DNA from: Heterocephalus glaber
Lineage: Eukaryota > Chordata > Mammalia > Rodentia > Bathyergidae
Direction of reading: 5' to 3'
Assembly: GCF_000247695.1 (NCBI RefSeq)
Contig: NW_004624848.1
Location: forward strand, 3,625,606 to 3,689,605
DNA: 64,000 nt
Every line of letters begins with the position of its first letter. Position 1 is the stretch's first letter. Positions 58,501 to 64,000 of the stretch are shown one piece after another. The notes beneath the pieces are model-generated. The model ran no database searches. It was not told the DNA's origin and saw nothing but the letters and a program-made list of their open reading frames with translations. The translations under genes were made by a program, and so were the position numbers.

Positions 58501-61500
58501 TTGCATGCTACTATTCTCCAGTTGTCCCAAGTGCTTTAATCTTGTGTTGGAGGTAAGATTATAAATTCCTTGTCATCAAGGCCTTTCATTTTTATAAGTC
58601 TTACTGGGCCAGCGACAGAACTGGGCATATAGTTACAGCCAACAATACAACTTAAAGACGGATGGCATTTTCTTTCAAATTATCATTATTATTTTGTTCA
58701 CATTCCTTGTCTCAAAGACAGCACTTTACTGCTGTACTTTCATGTCCATTCTTAAAACCTCAATGGTGCAAGATGGCCTGATTAGATTTTGGGACAATGA
58801 AGTTAAGAAGGCACAGGTATCACTAACGTTCTCTGCAGCTGGACATTAGCATACCCGCTAGTTTGGAAACACCCTGACATCCCTGGATATCAGCCATGTT
58901 TTGTTGCTCTTCAAATTTAAGGATAAAGATGCATAAGCTACTATCTTTATGACAATGAAAATATTTTTTCTGGAATCAATTTTGCCATATGGGAGCAACA
59001 CTTAAAAACTCACTGGCTTAAGTGAAGCATGTAAAAATTGGAGCATAATGAAATAACTGGTATTTTTGCCAAATAAAAATCATTACTGGATGAAAACTTT
59101 CTATATTAAAGATGCATACGGGACTGAGGATGTAGCTTAGTGGTGGAGCACTTGCCTAGAATGCACAAGGCACTAGGTTCAAGCCCCACCAATACACATA
59201 CACACAACACATATTTACAAATATGCTTCCTTCAGTAAGGAAAGAATTTAAACACAGTGGAGGTATGTTTTAGTGTCTTCCTCCAACAAGTACATTTCAA
59301 GCACATAAGGTTTATATTAATAAAAGCATGCATTTTCTTTACCTTATAGTGAAAGTTTTCATCTTCAAATTTTTCACCATAAATACTTTCTCCACCTGTT
59401 CCATTCTGATTTGAGAAGTCTCCACCCTGAATCATAAATTTCTTAATAACTGCAAAGAAGGAAAAATGGCTGTTGGTAACTAAGACATGGGTGATTCTGG
59501 CAATGTTAACTAACGAGTACGCAGCAATAGACAACTTCCACAGAGCATGGCTTAGGTCTAGCACTCCCATCTCCCCATCCATCTCGACAACTCTCATACT
59601 GTGAAGGGTTTTCCACAATCTAAGTCCAACCTACCTTTCACTGCCTGGTCTCTCACCAGCACACATAGAATTAGTTTAAATGGCGCCACTCAGATAAAAC
59701 TGCCACTGAAACTGAAAGATGAGCCTCCTAAGTTTTCTCCCACAGCTGTCCTGACTCTACCTCCATTTTACAACATACAATGACCTGTTTCTTCCAACAA
59801 TTATAACGTAACAATGAACACAGCCACTTCTTTTATTCCTTGTCATCAAGTATACAGTCAGTTAACAATGCCCATTGAAAAATGATCAACTATTCCCAGA
59901 TCTTTTCAATTCTAAAGGAAACACTAAGGGTCACCAGCGTCAGAGACCCTGGCACTCTTGAGACTCTGGATTTGGTTGTAATAAGGATACCAAGCCAGAG
60001 GAGGGGGAAAGACACAGGCCATCCCTGGAGGAATCAATGTGCAGAAGTTAGCTTTCTCATTCCCATGCAAAGTCACAGAATACACTTTTCTCCCAGCCAC
60101 AACATGTAGAGCTGTACATGATGCCCACAAAGCCAATCAGAGAACAGCTCCCAAGGTACAGGATTTATTGAAGCCTTATCACATAGGCATCCTCTGCTAG
60201 CACGTTCTAAAATTCCAGACTCTCGAGAAGAGAGCAGACGTCCAGCATAAACGACATGTTTATAGGAATGGCCTAGACACAGTAAATCACCCTTCAGATT
60301 GATGAAAGGTGCAAGTGCCAAGTTCCCGAACTCCTGCCAACCTGGAAGGAAACTGTTAGCAGGGCAGCAGCCTCAGGCCCACTGTGCTACTTTCCACATA
60401 CACTTTGTTACCACATTTTGATACTTTCTTAAACATGAAAGTAAATCTATAGTTTGAGACATTTTTAAGTATCAATGATTTTCTTAAAAAAATCAAGTGG
60501 TTTTTTTTTTTGATACCGGGGATTGAACTCGGGACCTTGCGCTTGTGAGGCAGGCGGTGGAACCACTGAGCTAAATTCCTGGCCCTTAATAAATCAAGTT
60601 TTAAAAAAAGTTGCCGAACAAGGCTCAGTGGTATAGCCACTGTCACACAATGGGTTTGATCCCCAGCAACACACACAAAAAAGTAAGTACTCATTTGATT
60701 ATAATTTAACTTGTCTATCCATAAACACTTACTGAGTGCTTAATAACTACACGAGATGCTGAAAACAAAATGATAACATATAACCTCTGAATTTATAGAG
60801 AACCATAAAGTAATAACTAAACAAAGATGTGATTACAGGGGCTGGGGATTTAGCTCAGTGGTTCTGCTGGCTGTCTTGCAAGTGCAAGGACCTAAGCTCG
60901 ATCCCTGGCACAAAAAAACCCCCAAAAAACGATGTGACTATAAAGTGTAAAATGACAGATTTTAATCATATATTAAGGTCCAAGACACTGAATCATCAAA
61001 TCTGCAACCTTCTACAGCCCGGGATTTAGCTCAGTGGTTTCGCCGCCCCAAGTTCAATCCCTGGTACCAAAAAAAAAAAAAAAATCTGCAACCTTCTCAA
61101 GCAATCTTGCCTAAGAAGTAGACATAACTTTTTGTTACCAGGCAAACTACCTAAGGTCAGCTCATGGCTTCACTGTGCCTTTCTCAATTAAATCTATTTG
61201 GAATGAGGGCCAGGGATTTAGCTCAATGGTACATGGCCTCTGGCAAGCGCAAGGCCAGGAGTTTGATTCCTGGTACTGAATAAAACAAATCTATTTGGAA
61301 TGAAGGAAGTTAAGAAGCCTGGGGAAGCTAGCATAGGTTATTTCTCCACAGATAAACCTTAATATGTGCCAGGGATTTAGCTCAGTGGTTCTGGCACCTG
61401 CATCGCAAGGTTCGCAAGCGTGAGGTCCAGAGTTTGATCCCCAGTACCAAAAAAAAACCCACCTTAATACAAGCTCATAATTCATTCCAACTCTCACAAA

Positions 61501-63518
61501 CCAACCTTTATGACATGAAGCTACTAACTCAGATGTCAAAGCATCTTCTTGGACAGTAATGGTACTTTTCTTTTCTTTTTCGGTGGTGGTATTGAGGACT
61601 GAACCCAGGACTGTTACGCTGTGCTACATCACTAGACTTTTTTTTTTTTTTCCAGACAGGGTCTCACTAAGTCACAGGTTGCCCAGGGTGGGCTCAAACT
61701 TATGATCCTTAACCTCAACCTCAGCTTCTCAGAATACTGGGATTACAGGTATGCACCACCACACCCAGCTCAACAGTACTTTTTAAGCTTTACCCCTACT
61801 TAGTGTTTTCTTCCTTATCACTTAAAGAACAGAATTTTACTATCTGTATGAAGATAACCAGATTCAGAAAATTTTACACATACTTCGATGGAAAGGACAT
61901 CCTTTGAAATGAAGAGGTTTCCCAGTTGTGGGTCCAATGCCTTTTTCTCCTGTACATAATGCACGGAAATTTTCTGCAGTTTTGGGTACAATATCTGCAA
62001 ACAATTCTAAAACAATTCGACCAACTAAAAGAAAAGAAAATCTTGTCAGTATGCAAAACAAACCATCAAATAAGCAAATGACAAAAAGACAGCTGGTACA
62101 ATTATGCTAACAGATCATTCACGAATTACTAAGTTCTATTTACCTTTTCGGGGGGCAATTTTAATCACAATGTTGCACAACAGATTGCTTAAATTTATCT
62201 CTTTTTGTAACTGAAATGTATCTTTTTTTTTTTTTTTTTGAGACAAGGTCTCACTATGTAGCCCATGCTGGAACTAGCATTCTGTTCCTCCTGCCTCCTG
62301 CCTCCGCCTCTGGAGTGCTAGAATTACAGGCGTGCACCACTAGCCCTGGCTTCTGAAATGTATCTTTTGACCAACATCTCTTCAGCCCCTGGTACAGTAT
62401 CATCATTCTACTCTCTGAATTCAACACCTTTAGACTTGACTTAGTGTCCCCTAGGTTCATCTGTGTTGTCACAAATAATAAGATTTCCTTTTTAAAAATT
62501 CTACTGTATATACACCACACTTATCTATTCATACATTGACAGGCACACTTAAGAGCTGATTCCATTATCTTGGCCGTTGGGAATAATGCTGCAATAACAT
62601 GGGAGTGCAGGAATCTCTCCAACATACAAATTTCATCTCCCTTGGATACGGGATTGCTGGGTGTTACTATTTTTTCTGTCAATTTTAGTCTAAGTGTTAT
62701 GTATCTAGATGAATTTGAAACATCACACAAAAGATCATAGTCAATTACAGCGCAGATTAGCACTGTGCAAAAACACCATGAAGTACAAATGGTTTTAAAT
62801 CCTGAAGTGCATCACAAGTACAGTACTCAGAACTTCCAGCCACTAAGAACAGGAAAAGATGAAATACTCTTGAGGTCAAGATGGCCAAATTTTACATACA
62901 TCGGCAACCTTTCTTTTTTGTGAAAACAGCTTCTGAGAAAAAAACTGACAAAGTTCTTCTATCTAATTCCTAAGACAGATGAAAATAAAACTAGCATTAG
63001 CTCCAAAATAAACTGAAAGCCCTTGCGTGTGTGTGGGTGGCGTGCATGCATTTAAACACAATGCCTGGCCAGCAAATCTAACCTGTTGAAGAACAGGTCC
63101 AATTCAGTTACAAAGAAACAGCCTAATTAGCAAGGCACAGGAGCTCGCGGGCCGCTGTGTATCCTAGGCAACCACGTAGCCGCCCCGCGCTCGCTAAATG
63201 TCCCCGGATCCCTCCGGACACCAGGGTGGGGATCTGGGGTCAGGAAACAGCCCCAACCCGGCCCTCGCACGGTGGGCGCGCACATGAGCTCGTTCTGCGC
63301 CGAGGGCAGCGCGAAGGTGCCGGGAAGCGGCTCCAGAACCGCCCCCGCTCGGACCAGGCTTTCGAGAAGCGCGCGCCGCCGCCGCCGCCGCCCGTCCGAG
63401 CTGCTCTGCCCGCGAGCGGCCGCCGGCGCTCACCTCGCTCCCCGCCGACGTCCACGTCAAAGAAGACCTGGGGGTTGCTCGGGTTGGAGGGCTTAGCTTG
63501 TGGGGACGGGTGCGACAT
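49442..63518 (-). CDS. PPID: Peptidyl-prolyl isomerase D (cyclophilin 40), whole gene, 10 coding exons
   Basis: On the minus strand the CDS joins 63518-63434, 62024-61884, 59449-59343, 56500-56312, 54871-54749, 54606-54500, 52415-52274, 51057-50971, 50889-50847 and 49530-49442: 1113 nt, 370 residues, the same length as human CyP40. Family knowledge: a cytosolic/nuclear immunophilin, an N-terminal cyclophilin domain (about 16-183) plus three TPR repeats (about 223-340) that bind the Hsp90 MEEVD tail in steroid-receptor complexes. Seen here: the active-site arginine R75 in PFHR, QGGDF, SQFF at 130-133, and H141 in place of the CypA tryptophan, the known reason for weak cyclosporin binding. The TPR helices and the C-terminus [11 protein letters not shown] are intact. 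No stop or frameshift was found. Confidence 0.97.
49795..49976 (-). repeat. B1-dID composite SINE in PPID intron 9
   Basis: dID arm (CCCAGGGCTTCACACATACT) then antisense B1 arm. Confidence 0.75.
50090..50398 (+). mobile_element. Degraded MaLR-like LTR
   Basis: Starts near GGTTATGGCTACG and ends AAGATTAATACA; ACCATGGACTGAATCCCATG and AAGCCTAATTAAAC resemble MaLR LTR 3' ends. Confidence 0.5.
50545..50662 (+). repeat. L2 fragment
   Basis: ATTCTATGAGGGCAGGGACC then GTTGGACAAATAAATA, the L2 3' signature. Confidence 0.75.
50700..50793 (-). repeat. ID-type SINE close to PPID exon 9
   Basis: GGATAAAT-type flanks; lies 54 bp beyond the exon 9 donor. Confidence 0.88.
50847..50889 (-). CDS. PPID: PPID exon 9 (residues 328-341)
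   Basis: The acceptor attaaag ends at 50890 and the donor gtaagt starts at 50846; only 43 nt. It encodes [14 protein letters not shown]. The first residue is Asn where I recall Ala in human. It is too short to be found by open-frame length and is fixed by frame and homology. Confidence 0.93.
50971..51057 (-). CDS. PPID: PPID exon 8 (residues 299-327, TPR3)
   Basis: The acceptor ttgtag ends at 51058 and the donor gtaaat starts at 50970; 87 nt. It encodes [20 protein letters not shown] then KEYEQAL, a textbook TPR unit. Confidence 0.95.
51114..51282. other. GC-rich unassigned patch in PPID intron 7
   Basis: Sharp GC rise with open frames on both strands (51114-51416 +, 51140-51388 -). It directly adjoins a Tigger-like element and has no clear splice sites; origin unknown. 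Confidence 0.35.
51283..51565 (+). mobile_element. Tigger/MER2-type DNA transposon fragment
   Basis: GGGGATGCTCAAGTCTCTTC, CAGTATTTGCATATAACC and TACTCATAATACCTAATACA are hallmarks of the TcMar-Tigger non-autonomous family. Confidence 0.7.
51817..51904 (+). repeat. ID-type SINE
   Basis: Body with CACTACCTGCCTCACAAGCG; A14 tail. Confidence 0.9.
52274..52415 (-). CDS. PPID: PPID exon 7 (residues 251-298, TPR1-TPR2)
   Basis: The acceptor tctcag ends at 52416 and the donor gtaggt starts at 52273; 142 nt. It encodes [20 protein letters not shown] then [11 protein letters not shown]. The first part ([15 protein letters not shown]) is the most diverged stretch of the protein. Confidence 0.95.
52530..52776 (-). 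repeat. B1 SINE split by an ID element
   Basis: B1 pieces 52530-52578 and 52677-52776; AAGCTGGCCCT is the duplicated target. Confidence 0.87.
52579..52676 (+). repeat. ID-type SINE inside B1
   Basis: TTTTGCCGCCTGCTGCACAA subtype; near-consensus B box. Confidence 0.9.
52822..52902 (-). repeat. Old ID SINE
   Basis: CCAAACACTGAAGTCAGGGC to ACCACTGAGCTACACTCAC. Confidence 0.65.
53165..53432 (+). repeat. B1-dID SINE split by an ID element
   Basis: B1 arm 53165-53281, dID arm remnant 53385-53432 (AGAGTTCAATCCCCAGTACT). Confidence 0.8.
53283..53384 (+). repeat. ID-type SINE in a B1-dID linker
   Basis: GTTCCGTCGCCTGCCTTGCA; B box decayed to GTCCGATTTCC. Confidence 0.87.
53739..53824 (+). repeat. 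ID-type SINE
   Basis: CTCAGGGGTTCCACCACCTG; weak flanks. Confidence 0.88.
54258..54338 (-). repeat. ID-type SINE, 3' shortened body
   Basis: TCCATAAGTAATTTGT before and TCCATAAATAATTTGT after. Confidence 0.87.
54428..54485 (+). repeat. Partial old ID SINE
   Basis: CCTAACATGCACGAGGGATT to CCCTGCACCACACAAAAA, 14 bp before PPID exon 6 donor. Confidence 0.5.
54500..54606 (-). CDS. PPID: PPID exon 6 (residues 216-250, TPR1)
   Basis: The acceptor gtacag ends at 54607 and the donor gtaaga starts at 54499; 107 nt. It encodes [20 protein letters not shown], the first TPR helix pair, which contributes to the Hsp90 carboxylate clamp (K and N side chains). Confidence 0.95.
54749..54871 (-). CDS. PPID: PPID exon 5 (residues 175-215, linker)
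   Basis: The acceptor ctttgcag ends at 54872 and the donor gtgagt starts at 54748; 123 nt. It encodes [20 protein letters not shown], then an acidic linker [17 protein letters not shown] between the cyclophilin and TPR domains. Confidence 0.95.
54872..55436 (-). other. PPID intron 4, unassigned part
   Basis: No exon and no nameable repeat. Confidence 0.5.
55437..55542 (-). repeat. B1 SINE
   Basis: GTATAGGAAAATTT occurs on both sides (55422 and 55537). Confidence 0.87.
55637..55738 (+). repeat. B1 SINE, short form
   Basis: Internal part deleted; tail AAAATAAATAAATAAAAAG. Confidence 0.83.
55745..56215 (+). mobile_element. Degraded MaLR/ERVL-like LTR with a nested ID
   Basis: GGAGCCAGCTAACCACAGAC, AACCTTTCCTCCTGTAAGAT and AAGCAGCAAGAAAACC parallel the LTR at 21.6 kb. 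Confidence 0.55.
55829..55918 (-). repeat. ID-type SINE
   Basis: CAAATGGACTAATCTG before and CAAATGGACTGATCTG after, a clear duplication. Confidence 0.9.
56312..56500 (-). CDS. PPID: PPID exon 4 (residues 112-174)
   Basis: The acceptor ctacag ends at 56501 and the donor gtaagt starts at 56311; 189 nt. It encodes [20 protein letters not shown], then [16 protein letters not shown]141 replaces the CypA tryptophan. Residue 125 is His where I recall Arg in human. Confidence 0.96.
56690..56952 (-). repeat. B1 SINE split by an ID element
   Basis: B1 left and right parts flank the ID; the duplication unit is present. Confidence 0.88.
56786..56879 (+). repeat. ID-type SINE inside B1
   Basis: Perfect AACTTGCAGCAATC target duplication (56772-56785, 56880-56893). 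Confidence 0.92.
56981..57080 (+). repeat. ID-type SINE with (AAAT)n tail
   Basis: AAATGAAACAGAG duplicated; the tail has become a tetranucleotide microsatellite. Confidence 0.9.
57081..57825 (-). other. PPID intron 3, unassigned part
   Basis: No exon found. Short open frames at 57448-57639 look fortuitous. Confidence 0.45.
57826..57978 (-). repeat. B1 SINE
   Basis: Full length with both GGCTGGCCCTGAACTCACTA and AGCCCAGGCTGGTCTCAAAC units. Confidence 0.9.
58237..58330 (+). repeat. ID-type SINE
   Basis: CTCCGCCGCCTGCCTCGAAA; A18 tail. Confidence 0.9.
58331..59120 (-). other. PPID intron 3, unassigned part
   Basis: No recognisable feature in about 0.8 kb. Confidence 0.45.
59121..59200 (+). 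repeat. ID SINE of the classic subfamily
   Basis: GTAGCTTAGTGGTGGAGCAC with a (CA)-rich tail. Confidence 0.78.
59343..59449 (-). CDS. PPID: PPID exon 3 (residues 76-111)
   Basis: The acceptor tttgcag ends at 59450 and the donor gtaaag starts at 59342; 107 nt. It encodes [20 protein letters not shown] and [13 protein letters not shown], the central cyclophilin signature. Confidence 0.96.
59860..60350. repeat. Possible degraded LTR fragment
   Basis: AAGGTACAGGATTTATTGAA followed by GCCTTATCACATAGGCATCC resembles an LTR family seen in mammals; the name and ends are uncertain. Confidence 0.3.
60501..60585 (-). repeat. ID-type SINE
   Basis: AAATCAAGT(GG/TT) copies on both sides. Confidence 0.9.
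60612..60682 (+). repeat. Partial ID SINE
   Basis: GGCTCAGTGGTATAGCCACT to TTGATCCCCAGCAAC; shortened internally. Confidence 0.6.
60838..60918 (+). repeat. ID-type SINE
   Basis: GATGTGATTACA before and GATGTGACTATA after. Confidence 0.9.
61016..61084 (+). repeat. ID-type SINE, internally deleted
   Basis: About 26 bp lost between GCCGCC and CCAAGTTC; perfect TCTGCAACCTTCT duplication. Confidence 0.88.
61207..61287 (+). repeat. ID-type SINE, altered middle
   Basis: AAATCTATTTGGAATGA duplicated; ACATGGCCTCTGGCAAGCG replaces the usual middle. Confidence 0.87.
61366..61458 (+). repeat. ID-type SINE with an 11-bp internal duplication
   Basis: TCGCAAGGTTCGCAAG repeats the TCGCAAG unit; ACCTTAATA flanks. 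Confidence 0.88.
61577..61772 (-). repeat. B1-dID composite SINE close to PPID exon 2
   Basis: dID arm with GAGGACTGAACCCAGGACTG, then antisense B1; ends 112 bp before the exon. Confidence 0.83.
61884..62024 (-). CDS. PPID: PPID exon 2 (residues 29-75, cyclophilin domain)
   Basis: The acceptor ttttag ends at 62025 and the donor gtatgt starts at 61883; 141 nt. It encodes [30 protein letters not shown] and FKGCPFHR, where R75 is the catalytic arginine. Confidence 0.96.
62222..62350 (-). repeat. B1 SINE
   Basis: CTGAAATGTATCTTTT duplicated (about 62211 and 62353). Confidence 0.9.
62440..62680 (-). mobile_element. Ancient L1 fragment, antisense
   Basis: GGGAATAATGCTGCAATAAC and CATGGGAGTGCAGGAATCTC, old ORF2/3' signatures. 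Confidence 0.7.
62681..63119 (-). other. PPID intron 1, unique part
   Basis: No exon or nameable repeat before the CpG island begins. Confidence 0.5.
63434..63518 (-). CDS. PPID: PPID exon 1 (start codon, residues 1-28)
   Basis: ATG is the complement of CAT at 63516-63518, opening [20 protein letters not shown] then DVDVGGER. The donor gtgagc lies at 63433 downward. The exon is within the CpG island. Confidence 0.96.
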
Positions 63519-63635
63519 GTCGCTTTGCACACACGCGTGGAAGCACCACCCGGGCACCGCGTGCGCGACCCGACCGGGCGCTCAAATCTGAGGGCGCGTT
63601 TCTCCGTGCAAAGCTGGCGGTGGCGCTCCAGAGTC

Positions 63636-63683
63636 ACTTCCGGCGCGCGACCGGAAGTCTCCGGCGCGCGGACCGACTTCCGG
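63636..63683 (-). promoter_or_regulatory. PPID: Cluster of three ETS/GABPA sites upstream of PPID
   Basis: ACTTCCGG at 63636-63643, CCGGAAGT at 63651-63658 and ACTTCCGG at 63676-63683: three perfect ETS cores in 48 bp, 118-165 bp upstream of the PPID ATG, the usual distance for a TATA-less start. The middle site is inverted relative to its neighbours. Confidence 0.7.
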
Positions 63684-63712
63684 CGCCCGCGCCCCGCGGC
63701 GTCTGACCGGGT

Positions 63713-63725
63713 GGGCGCGTGCGCA
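63713..63725. promoter_or_regulatory. NRF1-like site
   Basis: GGGCGCGTGCGCA matches the palindromic NRF1 core (GCGCATGCGC type) with one central C/T change. It lies 30 bp beyond the last ETS site. Confidence 0.5.
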
Positions 63726-64000
63726 GTGCGCCCCGGCTCCTGTGCGTCCCGCGTGTTGTCGCCTTCTCTCCGGTCGTGGCGTGGGGTTTCGGAGTCGTCC
63801 CCATCCCAGCTTCAGGTCTGCTACGACCTGGGTCACGGTGCTTGTCGGGAGCGTGGAATGAAAACGCTTACCGGGGCGGGAGACGTAAGTCCCGGCGCCG
63901 CGGATGGCGGCCTCTCGGCCTCTGGTGGCCGCGGGATGCGCGTCCTGTGGGGCAGGCGTTTTGAGAGTGCACCCGGGAGCACGGTGCTGACCCCCGTAAG

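Larger units (their letters stand above)
63120..64000. promoter_or_regulatory. PPID: CpG island at the PPID 5' end (runs off the right edge)
   Basis: GC- and CpG-rich sequence starts at about 63.12 kb and continues to the window end. It holds PPID exon 1, a GCC-repeat tract at about 63375-63393, three ETS sites and an NRF1-like site. No TATA box was seen. Confidence 0.85.

Noticed and set aside
63157..63964. Overlapping open frames in the PPID CpG island
   Set aside because: Same GC effect. Only the 63434-63518 minus frame has homology (PPID exon 1).

Overview
This is a mammalian nuclear window from a rodent. The evidence for a rodent is the very high density of two SINE families: tRNA-derived ID-type elements (about 75 bp, tRNA A and B boxes, A tail) at more than one per kb, and 7SL-derived B1 elements, many joined to an ID-like tail (B1-dID type). 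No B2 or B4 elements were seen, so a non-murid rodent is likely; the family cannot be named from this window alone. There is one 100-base N gap (15555-15654).

Two protein-coding genes face each other tail to tail. ETFDH (+ strand, CDS 14295-48031, 13 coding exons, 615 residues) encodes the mitochondrial electron-transfer flavoprotein:ubiquinone oxidoreductase. PPID (- strand, CDS 63518 down to 49442, 10 coding exons, 370 residues) encodes cyclophilin 40, an Hsp90 co-chaperone. Every exon was read by eye, has AG/GT boundaries, and keeps frame across all junctions. The genes are neighbours by synteny (the human 4q32 order is C4orf46-ETFDH-PPID), not by pathway. Each starts in a CpG island, at about 13.1-14.4 kb and about 63.1 kb to the right edge.

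Layout. 1-3.6 kb: intergenic or neighbouring-gene intron with a few repeats and an L1 scrap. 3.7-9.05 kb: two antisense L1 pieces carrying nested ID elements. 9.05-11.64 kb: ERVL-type LTR plus internal remnants. 11.64-12.92 kb: sense L1 3' end. 13.1-14.4 kb: CpG island with the ETFDH start and a probable divergent minus-strand promoter. 14.4-48 kb: ETFDH introns, holding L1 fragments, two solo LTRs, a CCDC152 processed pseudogene, two truncated U2 snRNA insertions and a decayed partial copy of ETFDH exon 10. 48.2-48.9 kb: the gap between the two genes, filled by an ID element, a SUPT16H 3'-end retrocopy and an old hAT-type element. 49.4-63.5 kb: PPID. 63.5-64 kb: PPID promoter with clustered ETS sites and an NRF1-like site.

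The items most worth checking are the exon-10 ghost in ETFDH intron 9, the paired U2 5'-end fragments with clean target-site duplications, the retrocopy between the convergent genes, and the transposon-derived AATAAA that may end PPID. I found no sign of a new multi-gene system.
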